A stretch of 64,000 nucleotides of DNA from Bactrocera neohumeralis (Eukaryota > Arthropoda > Insecta > Diptera > Tephritidae): assembly GCF_024586455.1 (NCBI RefSeq), contig NW_026089625.1, forward strand, positions 310,001 through 374,000, given 5' to 3'. Of the stretch, positions 11,113 through 24,870 are shown one piece after another. The position numbers were made by a program, and so were the translations under genes. The notes under the pieces were generated by a model that had not been told where the DNA came from, searched no databases, and worked only from the letters and a program-made list of their open reading frames with translations. Position 1 is the first letter of the stretch; every line of letters starts with the position of its first letter.

Positions 11113-14100
11113 TGTACCCCATTGAAGTGGTATAGTCATCTGATATTCCCTCTGATTATGTCGTTATCCTCAATTTTTACCAGTTGTCTTTCGATACACC
11201 ACTCTTCATCACTTTACGAATTGAAGACAACTTACAACTTTATGTGTAATCCATTGATGCAATTCAAACGATTAATTATGAGGTGAAGGAACAACGATAC
11301 AACACAACTCGGAGCTATTACGAGCTGTAGTGCTTCGCAGCACTAAGTATTTGCACCATGCTGTACATCTTTGCGTTATTGTTCCTTTTTTGTGCAGAAG
11401 CATGAAAACTACAACAATAAAGCGCACATTTCAGTGCAAGAGCTGCCACTTTACAATTTCTAGACGAGATGACTACTTTGGCACTTTTGCTGCTGTGTTG
11501 CTTATTATGTATTCCAACGCTGACAATCAAGGCAGTCAAGTGGAAAGCCGAACGAGCAGACAGCAGGAAGGTAGACGGCGCCCTCACCACACCAATCGCA
11601 CGTATGTGCATGTGTTTGTATGTGGTCATGAGTACGCAAGCTCGTACGTAAGAGCAAAGCACACAGCAACACCTACACACACACCTGCTGCGTGTACTAT
11701 AAATATTTTTTAAGCTCATGAAAAAGGATGTAATTATAATTTTGACTGATTATAAGTCACAGCACCGCCAACATTACGCACAGCTTTGACTATAATGAGC
11801 AAACACAAAGCAAACGCAAACATTGCCTTATTTATGTATGCAAATAGCGAGGCGCATATGTCATGTGGCACGCGGCAACAAGCCAACGAACGAACGAACG
11901 CGCGCAATAAAACAACAGCAATTAGGTGAGGTGGGTGAAAAGTGAAAAAATGCTTGCTGGCATTGCAAATCTTGCGCTAATGAGTTCAAATAAAGGAGCG
12001 CACTCGCTCAGACGCACAAGCCGAATTGGCATCCTTTATTGCACAAATGCGCATATGAACGCTGAGCAGCGACAAATGGCGCACAGTGGCTGCTTTATGG
12101 TAGTAGACTTGTCAAAATCTCTAATACAAAATTTTTAAAATTTAAATCTTTTTTTAATTAATATTTTTATAATAAATAAATTAACCATAATCCCTTTTTA
12201 ACATTTCCCGAAATACTCCCATTAGATCTGTGCTACAAATAATATTTACTGTTATTTTATGGCGTACACGCTAATGTGCGCACATCAAACGGGCTGAGCG
12301 CCGCCTTAACAACAAAAAGCAGCACTGCAAACAGACTCAAGTAGGCAGCGCACAGCCAGCGCCAAGGCAGGCACTTGTAGTCCTGTTGCTGTCATTGCTT
12401 GCTTTCCTTGCTTTGCTCGTGTCAATTGAAGCCACTTCACCTCATTTGGAGGAGCGTGAAACAAAAGCATGAAACAACGAAAAAAAAAAAAACAAAAGGT
12501 TTAAAATCCAGGTGCCGAGCTAGGAAAATTGAATAAGCGAGATTCCTTTGCTGCTGATGTGCAAGCGTAGGTATATGCATACAAACATAAGTATGTATTT
12601 TATGTATTTATGTATGTAAGTTGTAAGGAATGAGCGTCTGGAGTGCACTCAGCGCTTAAGTGTAAATTAGTAAGTTAGTAATTCAGCTGTTTTCAAATGT
12701 TTGTGCTGGGAGTAGCTATTGTTGCTGTTGTTTTTTTGTTTTCGTTTTTGTATTTACGCTCAAAAATGAAGACAAGACAACACGGCTTAGCCCAACACAC
12801 CCGACACACAGGCAAGTGCCAATTGCCCAACAGGCGAGCCAAAGCCAAGCAGTCCTGAGGGCTGCCGCTCGCTGCCGGGGGAATTAAAGCGTTTGCATAA
12901 ACATAGGAACGAATGGCTGGCGCTCATAACTAGCGACTTGCTTTTATTTTTGTTATCATTATTATGCTAAATATGACTGCGTTATGGAAATCACTTTTGG
13001 AGTTTTCATTTCAAGTTTTTGTCTTTTGCTTGCATACTGATTTCCCCTTTGCAAGCACCAAACTTGCTGAGATTATTTGTGTGGTTAAGTACGTATATAA
13101 TTTGTGATCGCTCTGTAAGCGCTTTGGCCATTGTTGTTGGCTTTGTGTATATTGGAGATTAGACAGTTTATGAATTGTTCGACATTGTCTTTCAAGGGCT
13201 GGAGGAAATTAGTTTTCAGCAAGCGCTGCAAGTCAAACAAATAATGGCATAAACTACGGGAATTATGGTGAATCTGAATTATGCTAAAAGTAAAAACTTG
13301 CAAGTAGAACCACTTACCTTGCGTAGCTTCAATGTATACCGAACGTTGTGCTGCCTATTTCTGCTTGTATCTAAGCAAGGCAGCAGCGCTTAAATAATAC
13401 CAAATCGAAGATGTAAACTGTTATTCACTTAACTTAGCATGTTTTTGTATGCCAATGACAGCGATGTATTGAAAAGATTTCTCTAATTAAATTTCAAGCG
13501 ATTTGTAAAAGCCCCAAAAATGTTTATGAAGCACCCACAAAAAGGAGTCAAAGCGAAATGCCGCCGCATGCAGCGTGTCACACACACACACAGGCCTGTG
13601 CATTATTGAAATTTACGAGCGTAAATTACTGCCTGATTTTAGGCGCACGCTGGCGAACCGTTCAAAGTGATGTATGGTTGGCTAGCTGGAGAAAGGAGCC
13701 GGAGCCCAGTGCAGTAGCGGCGTAATTTGCGGTGTAAGCGATTAATGGGTGAAAAAATAGTGGAGTGGCGGCAAAGCAGTGAAGTGCGAAAAGTGGATCA
13801 ACGAGATAAAATCAAAAATTGTCGAAGCAGCAGCAAAGTGGGCGTAAGGCGGCTGCGTGGTGAAGTATGCCGGCTGCTGAGCGAGTCAGGGTGGTGGTGG
13901 CAACTACACGCACGCGTGTGTTCATCTCCACTTGTGCGTATGTCATGTGAAGCTTGTGAAAGGATACCGGCAGACAGACAATCAAACTGACAGAACTGTG
14001 GACGGACATACGGATGCTTGGTTGAATGTATGGGTTTAATATGCATGAACAACCAGTGATGTGAACAGACATGCAGCGCGCGCCGGGCCGGGGAATCACG

Positions 14101-15014
14101 GGGCGGTCGGCTTGCAGAACAGCCAAATGGAAAGCACAAAGAAAATGTCAGTCAGCCAGTGAAGCAAGCAAATGTGACAAACAAGCAATATACCGTACAC
14201 ACGATGGTGCGCAAATGTGTGCGTGTGTGTGTGTGTGGAATATGCATAAATTCTGCAACAATCGTTCTCGCATCATTGTCGGCGCGCAATAAAGTCGCCG
14301 CTGCCTCAGACGTCGTCGCCTCTGTCTGTCACTGGCGTCGCCGCAGCAACCGCCCGCATCAAAGCAGTCAGCACTTCCACGCCAATGCCGGCCATAACGA
14401 GCAAACGAACGGATTGCATAACTTTCTTTAATTGTTGCTGCTGTTGTTGTTGCCGTTGTTGCTGTTAATTTCGCGCACACAACCGACAAATATTTTGTCA
14501 TGCCAGTGATGAGTGGAGAAGTGTGTGGTTATGTGCAGTTACTGAGCATGTTGTTATTGTAATTTATTTGCCTGTAATGACATTGTGTTGGCAGATAGTA
14601 CAACAACAGCAACAGCAACAAAAACACGCATAACGGCAAAATCATTAATAAAGCTTTAAGCAAATAAGCAATAAAGGCACGCCAGCAAAATCTTTTTATG
14701 CTTCCTTGCCGGCCACAACTTGTAAGCAACGTTGTGGGAACAAGCTCCATAAGTATGTGTATACTAAAGATGTATTAGTAAGCGGATTGGCAAACCATGA
14801 ATAATGCCGCGCAGTGTGCATTGAGGGCTCTCGGAGAGGGGCGTGGCTTTGTCACTTTAATAAGTTTACTGTACCGTACTGTACTGTACTGTCTACCTCA
14901 GCAAAATTTACAGGCGACTTGGTGTTATAGGGCCTTAGGCAATGCGAAAAAAGTCGAATGTTATAATATTTTTTTTTGAAATATTAAAAAACCCGATAAC
15001 CCAATACTTACTTA
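11113..15014. other. Repeat-poor, relatively GC-rich non-coding block
   Basis: No transposon protein, tRNA or rRNA was recognised in these 3.9 kb, in contrast to the rest of the window. Frames here are short and mutually antisense (for example 13727-14501) and rich in simple GTT/CAA codons near 14430-14460. Such a block could hold regulatory DNA or untranslated exons, but the sequence alone does not show it. Confidence 0.4.
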
Positions 15015-15600
15015 CAGGGTTTGTCCGGAAAGTAATAGAACAGATTTTCTTCCGCCGCGACTGTACTTTGGAGCGTGAGCGCACCGACTGGATTCGGTAA
15101 AGGGTGTTCCTAACCAACGAACCAGCGGCTGGTCATTTGTTTCCGAGCACTTAGAGAGTCAGGACAAGCATTTTCGCGCAACGTATTTCTGTGAGTGATG
15201 CAAGCCGAAAATGTAGCGTTCGTTAGAGCAGAGGTACGCGATTCAATTCTGTGTGAAACTCGGTAAATCTGCGACAGAGACATTTGATATGATCTAGCAG
15301 ACCTACCTAGATGTTGCTTTAGCAAGAAGTGGTGTGTTTCGGTGGCACCAGGCCTTTTCAGAGGACCGACAAGAGGTCGCTAATGAATGAGCAAATCCGA
15401 AGTGAAATCGATGTTTATTGCCTTTTTTGACATCAAAGGCATCGTCCATCCTGAATTTGTTCCTCCTGGCTAAACCGTCAATGCCAAATTTTATGTGGAC
15501 ATCCTCAAGAGACTCAAACGAAGAGTCAATCGGGGCCGACAAGACACCGGAGCCGATTGGAAGTTGCACCACGACAACGCCTGGCTCACACCGACTTTCT
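15015..15600 (+). mobile_element. Mariner element (CAGGGTTTGTCC-TIR family), internally deleted and 3'-truncated
   Basis: The copy begins CAGGGTTTGTCCGGAAAG after a TA at 15013-15014. Translation with frame shifts gives an N-terminal block (KLGKSATETFDMI, then VFRWHQAF) and jumps across a deletion to a catalytic block: IAFFDIKGIVHPEFVPPG, TVNAKFYVDILKRLKRRVNR and WKLHHDN, which carries the second catalytic aspartate. It stops abruptly near 15600 without a right TIR. A second copy is at 36736-37135. Confidence 0.8.
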
Positions 15601-15619
15601 CTTTTGGCGGCTATATTGC

Positions 15620-16105
15620 AAACCATAATTCACTTATCTTTTGATTCAACCATTTGGTCTACTAAGTTTTCAGCGAATAAGTCTATACCGAATGCGCTCA
15701 TAAGGTATCGTCCCTCTTGCTTGCGTTTCGGACAGTCAGTTAAGAAGAGAATATATCACCATTTTCGCAAGTTAAATGTTTCAAATCTGCTTTGAAACGG
15801 TCTTTTGAAAATTTGAATTAAAATAAAAATCTACCTCGCTGTATAGTCTGTTTAGGCATGAGTCAATGTTGGGTATCAGTCGGAACGTCCAATGTCCATT
15901 TCGACTGACTTCCCATCGTCAACTCTTCACCATCTCTGCTCGAATATTTTCTTTTCTTTTGCGGTTTTGTGTGGTATGTCCTTCACAGGCTTCCTAATAT
16001 CTTTGGTTAAGAGATCTAAAGGGTGTAAGTCCGCGATTACAAGGGCAGCATCAACCAACGCTCTACGAAACGAGAAGTATACTCTGACATACAAATGACA
16101 TAAAT
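15620..16105 (-). mobile_element. R1-like LINE fragment, C-terminal region
   Basis: Minus-strand frames give RRALVDAALVIADLHPLDLL, then GHWTFRLIPNIDSCLNR and SEVDFYF, and QEGRYLMSAFGIDLFAENLV. The order 'A..V.AG..P.DLL', 'RW..RLIP.I..W..R' and a downstream tail is that of R1-clade LINEs after the reverse transcriptase. Frames are broken, and the fragment abuts the mariner at 15015-15600, which probably truncated it or was inserted next to it. Confidence 0.6.
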
Positions 16106-18344
16106 GGAAAAAAGGTTACGTCAATTAGAGTGGCTTTTCCCATATTTCAGCGCCATTTAAGGCGACGGACTTCAGAACTCAAGAGTAGTCTTCAATATTT
16201 AAGATTTCTTAATACCGTACATCCTTTCCTTACTTATTCTCAGCTTCCAGGCAGTCTCATATAAGGTAGTCCCATTTTGACCTTAGTAAAGGAAACCATA
16301 CCATACATTACCATAACTTTCGTTCACTTTAAGCAACCCATTGCGTTTCAATTACAAAATTATTTACCCCGAGCTATTTTCTGCCAACATGCTCGACATT
16401 ATACCGACGAGCAAGACAAACCGTCTCTGAAAGTTTGTGTAAAATGGCGTAACACACACTTTTAAACGAAAAGGAAATTTGCAACAAATTTTTTAATTAA
16501 AATATTTCTTAAGCTATCCTTTTCGGCAATTCAGTGGCGAAGTTATTGTCTGACCCCTCTCCCATGCAAATTTTTACGTTAAATAAAAGGCCACTAAAAA
16601 ACAACAAACAAACAAACAGCAAAAGTCGTAAACTACGTAAACAGTGACAAAAATGCAGATTGGACGCTATAATGTCATTTAAATGTGTTGCAACAACAAT
16701 TTACGCACACTCACACACGCTCGCTGAGAGCCCCAAAACTGAAACTCTGCAACAAAGCCAAAAAGAAGCAAATAAAAAGGGCAGCCCAGTTTCTGGTGCC
16801 AACGGGTTTATTATACATTTATCAATGCAGCTGGGTGTGTGTTTGTGCGCGTGTATGCCACATACATACATATATGTATGAATGTATGTGCATTGGAGAC
16901 GGTGCCTGTGCGTTGCTGAAAATCAACAGAGATGACATTTTAAAGCAGTTGCATTTTATCAGATTTTGTTGTGCACTTTAACAGTGTTGGTAGTGCCGTG
17001 TGGCAAGCAAGGAAGCGGCGGGCGCAGTAGCAATATACGTTGCAAACTCGTCGGCGATACTATCAACATGCAAATACACAACTCGGCCACAGTGGAAAAT
17101 AAAAGTAATCAGACAACGTAAAGAACACAAAAAATGAGCGACGCTTTCAAAATGTCACTCACAAGAACTACATGGAGAACAGAAGCTGTAGCCGATTGCT
17201 ATGAGAGTTGCAGGCGCGCTTGTGTGTTCATTGGTGAGGTTGGTATATCGCGCTATCGGAGTTTGCTGCGTAGTTGCAGGGTAGTCGGGTTCTTCAAGCG
17301 CGTAGATACAGAAACTACGCCCAGGCTTGTTTGCGCTAAAGCAATCTACAAATCTACAGTGAAACAACGTTCAATGAAGACTCAAGAAAAGCATAGTAAC
17401 AAAATGATTATATTTTCTCTAGTAGACCTTATTCTCGAACACAAATCTATCATTATTAGTTTTGCAAAAAACTTTCCATTATTAAAATTAGTGATAGCGA
17501 GAATGCGCGTTTGTAGGCAGTCAATAATTTTTTTTTTTTGAATAAATTTTCGATCTGCTTTCTAGTCTAAAATAACGTGAATGTATCTATGACTATATCT
17601 GCAAAATTCAGTATAAATTTTGCTCACCCACAAAGCTTGCAAAAAACGCTTCTTTGTATATAGTAAATCGTAAAGTTGCCCAACACCCTGTGAGTGCCAT
17701 CATTCTTGTGAACTTTTTTACCCCCCTTTTGATGTGGTGTAATTTTTGTGTAAATTCCTGCACTTTGGACGCACAATGCATCGAGCTACAGAGGAGTTGC
17801 TGGATTGATGTTGTTGCAGTCTTTGCCACCGAAAAAATGTGTAATGTCAACGACGAGCAAAATCTCATACACAACCAAACTTCTGCGCCAGTCAGTGGGA
17901 GAATGTACCATCATATTCACTGTACAAACAGATCCTTATGATCCTAGAACGCTGTGTGTTGCCATATACATACATATTCCTTATTCCTATAAAGCCATAT
18001 ATGCACGTAGATATGAATGTGTACGATGGGGCGTGTTTCGAAGTGCGTGCATATGTATATGAGTATGTTTTCACATATGCGTCTATACTGTGCTTACTTC
18101 GCATGTAATGGCCATATTTGGCCAACAGTTCTATGTGTGTGTATAGGAATTTATTGCAAATTTATGAGCGGAAGTTATTTACATTGTTATCATCGTTCAT
18201 GTAATTGTTTTTTTCTGTTAGTATGTCGTTACGCGAGTTTTATTATTTCAACATATAATGGTTGTTGGTTTCTTCGCAACAGCACATCATCTAAGGCTAA
18301 AGGCTTAGAGGATTGTAAACTAGGGTTCAAATAATAAAAACCAA
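16106..18344. other. No gene seen
   Basis: This is non-coding DNA with short frames on both strands, a small (ATACAT) cluster near 16860, and no protein or transposon signature that I recognise. Confidence 0.45.
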
Positions 18345-18712
18345 CGTCGAGCGTTAATTTCGGTTGCACCGAAGCTAGAATACCCTTCACAAATACAAGA
18401 GATTCCTTACAAGAACATTGATCGGTCAGCTTGTATGACAGCTCTTGTGATCCGATCTGAGCCATTTCTTCAGTAAATGTAAAAGGTCTTTACAAGCACT
18501 TTATTCTGATCGTTCAGTTTTTTTTGGCAGATATATTCTACAATGGCCAGATATCAGCCCTTCCGACAAATAAGAAGTTTCCTGGATTCCAAATTGAAGC
18601 TAAATCGTCACGCTGACTATTCATATATATATGTAGTTTATAAGTCTCTGACGTTCTCTTTTGAATTTTACATTGTTAGAAACTTAATATACCTAGGTCA
18701 GCGTATAATATT
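18345..18712 (-). repeat. Dispersed repeat B, copy 2, diverged
   Basis: The copy opens with CGGTTGCACCGAAGCTAGAA, the reverse of the terminal motif in the other copies. It contains GATCGGTCAGCTTGTATG and AACTTAATATACC, and runs to the point where the mariner at 18713 begins. Confidence 0.6.
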
Positions 18713-19816
18713 GGGTACTCGAAAAAGTCTTATCGTATTTTGTCAATAGATGTCGTTCCAGTCGTATATATCCAGTGCTACCTACATTGCGTCATATAGA
18801 ATTGAAAAGATGAGAATCTAAGCTTTATATCACCAAAAAAAAATCGGGGAAGTTGAAAAAAGTTATAGCTTTTCAAAAATGAGTGAAAATAATGAAGAAA
18901 TTTTTTTATAAATTATATTTTGAACATTTTTTTATAAAAAATGCCACGCAAGCCACCAATGAAATTTGTGAACTTTACGGAGCCAATCGTTCTATCGTTG
19001 AAAAAGTTGATGAAATGATGGAAAAGATTGGAAAAGACATAAACAGCCAAGACATCGCTAAGGAACTTTACATTCATCATCAAACGGTTTTGAACCATTT
19101 AAAAAGTGTTGACTACAAAAAAAAAGCTTGATGTTCGGGTACCACATGAATTGTCTATGAAAAATTTAATGGACCGAGTTAACATCTGCGAATCTTTACT
19201 GAAACGAAATGAAATCGAACCACTTCTGAAGCGAATGGTAACAGGAGACGAGAAGTGGATCATATACGACAATAATGTGCGAAAAAGACCATGGTTCAAT
19301 CGTGGTGATGCTCAACAAATGTTCGCAAAGCTAGGATTGATGCCTCGAAAGGTTATGCTGAGTATTTGGTGGGATTGGAAAGGAATCATATACTAAGAGC
19401 AGCTCCAGCCTGATTGAACAACTGATGAGATTGAAACAAGCATTCGAAAAAACGGTCAGAACTGATCAACTGAAAGGGCTTCGTCTTCCATCAGGACAAC
19501 ACTAGACCACACACATCTTTGAGGACTCGGCAAAAAGAGCTTTTTGATGCATTCACCATATGCCCTGACCTTGCACCATCGGACTATCATTTGTTTCGGT
19601 CAATGCAAAACTCCCATAATGGAGTAGAGTTGGCTTCAAAAGAAGCCTGTGAAAATTACTTATTGCAGCTTTCCGTCGAGAAACCAAAAAAATTTTCATA
19701 CTGATGGAATACGTTTTACACTGATGAGACGGAAAAATGACAAAAAGTGGCCGACTAAAATGGTTCATATTCGGTTAATTAAAGTTCATTATATATATAA
19801 AAGACTTTTCCGACCA
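18713..19816 (+). mobile_element. Mariner element (GTAGTCG family), best-preserved copy
   Basis: The left TIR GGGTACTCGAAAAAGTCT starts at 18713. The right end, AAAAGACTTTTCCGACCA, is eroded. Plus-strand blocks in order are: SQDIAKELYIHHQTVLNHLK (HTH); VRVPHELSMKNLMDRVNICE; VTGDEKWIIYDNNVRKR with the first catalytic Asp; LMPRKVMLSIWWDWKGIIY; FHQDNTRPHTSLRTRQK with the second Asp; and PDLAPSDYHLFRSMQ with the third, fitting the mariner D,D34D pattern. Frame changes, a stop after KGIIY and a short deletion before the second Asp make it inactive. It sits at the TA-rich end of repeat B. Confidence 0.9.
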
Positions 19817-21182
19817 GCGGTTCAGCTTATGACAGAAATGATTATTTTAAACCGCTAATTTGAGCTCACTTTAGTTTTTTCATTATGGAAATATTTTTCT
19901 TTGCTTCAAATTTTTGTAAGAATTGTCCCAAAAAGCCACAGCACCGAAATATTTAGATAGCCATTACTTGTTGAATATATGTTTAGGAGACAGCAATTGT
20001 GACAAAAACACAACAAAAAGTTGCAAGATAATTGTTAGCAATATTTCAAATTTTTCAGTTCTTCAGCAGCTGATATTACAATAGTTTGCATGTAAATAGC
20101 AGTTACATTCAGCTTTATATTCGTACCATGCTGGTATTTTTGTATTGTTTCTATGGAATTTTTCAATTTTTTGGTTATACTCGTTTACACATACCACGAA
20201 ATTTGCTCACAGTTGCAAGTGATTGCATTTTTGGCTGCTCGTACTGGTTACTCCAACAAAACCATATATGTAACTATATATGCATATAGATATCATAGAT
20301 ATGTAGTATATGAAAGCATGTACGCAAAATAAGAGGAATTAGTTATTTTCATTTTCTTTTCTCAGCAACCTTTACCTTCAAATGCTATATGCAAATACGA
20401 AAATGCTACAATACTGACGGCAATTTTTGAAGCTAACACAGTGAGCTCTTAAATTTAACTAAGCATGCTTTGAGCATACGCAACATAATTGTCGAGTTAT
20501 ATTAATTGTCTTTGTCAAATAATTATCATTCTTCTTAATTTTTTATTTACTAATATTATTTTTAGAACATTTTCCGCACGTCAGTTTCGTGTGTCGGTGA
20601 ATTTTATTTAGTTGTTGGTGTAAATCTTCGAAAGTTGCAGCTTTTCTTGTTTTCAAAGCATTTGCAGCGATGCGCAAGACATCAGGTAAACCGTTTTGAC
20701 CACAGCACAAATTAAAAATTAAAACTTGTTTTGAAACTCGTCTTCTAACAATCACCGTAGTTGGGTGTCTCTCACTCAAACAGGGGTCAGCTGCTGTCGT
20801 TGACACTTTTTGAAAAGTTCCATTTAAACATGTGCTTTAGATGCAAGTATCTAGCAAACAAGTAGGGTGAGTTCATTAATTGTAAATGACTGAGGTTGAA
20901 AACTTTAGAAGACTGCGTAATTAACAACCAACTAAAGGCATCGAAGTTAGCAAACATTGTAGACGTGTGAAGAATAATGACAAGCAAAGTTTAAATTTTC
21001 CCTTCGTCCGGTATAATGTTGACTTGAATGGCAAATTTTTGCGACAACTAAAAATATAAAATTAGTCTTTTAATAACAATTAGCTAAGCATATTCCGAAG
21101 CGTACTGAACTAATGCAAACGCACGTGTTTTGGAAGAAAGTGGGTCTAGTTGATCTAGAGGTATTGGAATTGACAACTATAA
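19817..21182. other. No gene seen
   Basis: The only longer frame (20806 down to 20543, minus) has no recognised family. It lacks splice or start evidence, so I do not call it a gene. Confidence 0.45.
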
Positions 21183-21975
21183 TGGGTGTTTCTTAGACGT
21201 GTGATTTTCAACGAGGCATTACCTTTTTCGAAGTTAGTCGTTTTGACAGCTGTTACTTGATTTATACTCTATTTGCCATTTCATAATAAACACACTTACT
21301 CCGGAAGAACATTTACAAATCGTGCAAATTTATTACCAAATAATAATTCAGTTCGCGGAACGTATTGTCCGCTGCGTCCAATAATCGGTCAACATAATCG
21401 CTCAGCAGGGTCGGTAATGCGAGAAACCATGGATTCGCACCACGTTTACTTGTATGAATAATGCACATCCTCAGAAATCCCGTCCTTTACGCACGGAGAC
21501 GTTAAAGATGCTGTGAAGCAGAGTATTTACGAAAATCCAAAAGAGGCCATCCGTTGGTCCAAATTTCTTCAAAAATTAAGCCGACCATATTGTTACAGTC
21601 AATAAGGAACGCTTTAAAATAGTAATTACTGACATTTTTGTACCTGGAATGGAGGATGTGGATGTGGACGAGCTTTTAGCTCCAACAAAATAACGCTACA
21701 TGCCATACAGCCAACGGATCTTTTGGTGTCCACACTAATTAGTCTCGTGGTCCTGTGGCACGCCTTCAAAGTTCTTGCGATTTAACACCACTGGCCTGTT
21801 TTTTGTGAGACTTTGTTTACGCAGATAAGTCGGAGATGATTGACACCTTGGAAGAAAATATTCAGCGCATTATTGCTGACTTATGGCTCCAATTGCAGGA
21901 AAAAGTGGTCGAAAATTGGCCTCTCAGCTGGAATTTAATCGATTGACATCATAGAGCTTAATAATAGAACCTCTT
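21183..21975 (+). mobile_element. Tc1/mariner-superfamily transposase remnant
   Basis: The left part has GAGGCATTACCTTTTTCGAA and TTTGACAGCTGTTACTTGAT, like the ends of a common fly DNA transposon. Plus-strand frames read TPEEHLQIVQIYYQ (N-terminus), IGQHNRSAGSVMRETMD, then a jump to VTVNKERFKIVITDIFVPGM and EDVDVDELLAP (after the first catalytic Asp). Broken pieces of a Leu-Lys-rich C-terminus follow, ending near VVENWPLSWNLIDstop. It corresponds to the insect elements often labelled DUF4817-type transposase. It has deletions and at least four frame breaks. Confidence 0.65.
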
Positions 21976-22199
21976 TTTTTCTAGTTAAGAAAAAGAAGCG
22001 AAAGAATGGTGAACGAGGGCAAGATAAAAAATCGTATGTGGGAACCAGCATAAGTACCACCAACAATACAAACTTAGAGAATAACTTTTGACAACAGATA
22101 CTACTTTGGGATCGGTAAGCAACTGAGAAACAGATTTCTCTTTCGGCGAACAAAAATTGCGCACTATAAGTCTATTATCTTTCACATTCTAATACATAT

Positions 22200-22425
22200 A
22201 TGTCGCAGTAATATGGGAGATGACGAACCGAAACGAGAAAGCAGAATACATATCCAACAAAAGCGCGGGTTAAGCCATCTCCTACGCATGAAAGACGATG
22301 CTCCAACGAAAAGGTCTACAACGTGCGTGACCTCACAACTGGCCAGTTTTTATGTTATCGGTCTAAACCACCCAGGTGTGTAGGAGCAAAGAAGAAGAAG
22401 AAGAAGAAGATGATGATGCATCGTC
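22200..22425 (+). mobile_element. Probable RTE-type LINE 3' end with GAA/TGA tail
   Basis: Frames include LSHLLRMKDDAPTK, resembling the 'H..RM.D.AP..(K/R)V' tail of RTE reverse transcriptases, then a (GAA)n(TGA)n microsatellite at 22390-22420 as an RTE-like 3' tail. The coding part is short and shifted, so the call is tentative. Confidence 0.4.
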
Positions 22426-24504
22426 GAATCCTATAGTAACCGTAAATATTTTCGCTCTAAGATATCTCCAAAATCGAAGTCTTTCGAGTGAACAACACAA
22501 TACCAAGTTTTACCTAGAAGGTATCATTTTCCATTAATAATTTTAACTTTATGCGACAGTGCGCTGCAAAGCTGTATATTTGCTTTTGCCAACAGTGCCG
22601 TAATAATCTTATTACTTTAATTTCCCATATCCGCCTGACACCGGTTGTATTATCAATTGCCTCTTCGTTGCATGCTAGCTTGTGGGTGGAATTACGAAGT
22701 CTCAATGGTAAGAGCAGAGACACTGGCTGGAAGCCTACATTCTACTGAAATGAACAATGGCAACGCTGCAGGTGCAACTACGTGTTGCTCGTATTTATGT
22801 GGAGTTTAATTAGCATTGTGGGCCGAAGTGTTGCTGACATGCATGCGCAAATAGGTGAAGGAGTATTTACCACCGCAAACTACATTCATATTAATAATAA
22901 CAGCGAGTCGAAGAATAGAAACAGGTTTTAGGCCGCATTTTCCTTACATTTGCGGAGAGTGGCATAGTGTACTTGTTGCCACTGCCGGCACATCTTCATA
23001 ACACTTGTTTTAGCGATGAAGATAATCCACATATATTTATACAAATATATTTTTAAAGATATTTACAACTTAAGTTTAAGTTCAGTTTTAGGTGACTGAA
23101 TCCGCTAGAATGCATTCGAACCAGTCCTCCCTTGATAAATAGCCACGCACGAGCACATTCTCCTAACACGAAGCGCCCTAACTAAACAATAATAATAATA
23201 ATGACATAATGCATTGCCGCATATTCTGCCGTAGACAGGAATACTTGCAGTGGTTGCCCGTTGTGAATACATTTGTTGTTGTCGCAGCATGCCGTCACCA
23301 CCCAAATTAACTTGATAGTAAGAGGAAAATCGTTATTCGAAATTGAATAACGTGGCAGACCGAACCGACTAATTGATACTACGCGTGTGTACTCGCACAG
23401 AGCAAAGCAAGTATGCACGAACGTATATATACATATATATATATTAACATTAAGGTGTGTGCTATTCTCTAATACATTGCCGCATAAATAGTATCTATGA
23501 CGTATGAGCGACTTATAATTTATAAAGCAATTGTTAATTGGTTTAAAACTACTTAAAGGTTTTTTTTTTTTTTTGTGAAAAAACTAATTTTTTCGTACAG
23601 CGCAACTTTTTGTGTTAGAATATATTTTTTTCAAAATTTTTGGTAAATTTGTTAAATACATATAAGATCAGAGCACTACATAAAGTAATAGACCAAAGCA
23701 AAAAAATATGTTAAATTAGGAACACCCTAATTTGCATACACGTTAGGTATGAAGGTGCGCCAAATACGCCTGCATTGTTGCATGCTTATGCGTTTACGCT
23801 TCGAGTGTGTTTCGCACTTAATCATATTTTGTCAACGCATTTCATTGGAAAGTGGAACAACAGCAAAGCTGTAAATTGCATAGTAGCCGTTGAGGTTTAG
23901 GTGTAAAATTATGCTAATAACATCAAAAATGACAGACAACAAACGCACAGTACTCCTGTGTCTTCCCAATACAGACATACATACATGTTCAGTCTCTCAG
24001 CACACTCAGCTGCAATAGAGTGAAAATGAAACAATGTTGTGAACCAATCAACTTTCGAAGCGAAATAAATCGAGTTGCAGTTTTTTGTGAAAAGAAACAC
24101 ATATATGAACATATAATATACATACAGATAGTAAACAGAAATAATGCAATCATACAAATATTTGAAAGTTTGCGCAGACGCATCTTTTAATTTTGTTAAT
24201 CAGAGGTTTGGAATTATTTCATAAAATTACGGTCGTTTCATTTTTAAAATGTGTTCCGTAATGAAACAACGAATATAAAATATCCAGAAGTTAATATGTT
24301 GCTTCATTCAGATATACATATGTAAGTACTTCTGGGTTGAATGTTTGGTGGATTTTTTGGTTTTCCAACCAACACAAGCCTTTGATGACTCAACAAAAAA
24401 TATATTTTATATAACGATTGATTGCTAAGCAAAAAGGTTAAAAATACCGAGTATTAGCAGAAATATAATGAATTAAGTGAAGCTTTACCATTTCATGAGT
24501 TATT
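22426..24504. other. No gene seen
   Basis: No recognisable coding sequence. A poly-T run lies at 23561-23574 and ATACATA motifs are scattered around 23420 and 23970. Confidence 0.45.
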
Positions 24505-24690
24505 CAAGGTTGGGTTAGGTTAGATTAATCTGGTCGGTCACTACCACGCATAGACCATTTAAGTTCTCTGCGGTGCCAGATGGCGTTCACTTCCTAAAAG
24601 GTAAGTCCAAGAGGAGTAGTCATCGTTTAGAATGTCTGCGCTTGATGACTTTTTCAGACTAGTCGTTTTCCCCTATTAAGTTTTCAAGTT
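24505..24690 (-). mobile_element. LINE 3' end (TAACCTAACCC tail), minus orientation
   Basis: On the minus strand the sequence reads through GCATCTGGCACCGCAGAG-like and GGTCTATGCGTGGTAGTGAC segments into ATCTAACCTAACCCAACC at 24505-24525. That is the typical 3' tail of the RNase-H-bearing LINEs whose coding pieces occur elsewhere in this window. No coding part is attached. Confidence 0.5.
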
Positions 24691-24728
24691 GTGAAATTAA
24701 AAGGATCGTAATGGAGTTCCCAAATAAT

Positions 24729-24870
24729 GGGTTGTCAAAAAAGTCTTGCGGTATTTTTATTGATTCTACACCAGAACGAAAACGTTGAAACCATCGTTGT
24801 GCGGTGGAAATGGAAACTGAATCGGGTACTTTTCGTACTTTTTAGTGCAATTTTCAATTTCGTATTCGAC
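24729..24870 (-). mobile_element. Mariner N-terminal fragment, a third TIR type
   Basis: The end GGGTTGTCAAAAAAGTCTTG at 24729 resembles a mariner TIR. The adjoining minus-strand sequence encodes SVSISTAQRWFQRFR, a mariner helix-turn-helix motif. It is a short internally deleted remnant. Confidence 0.55.
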
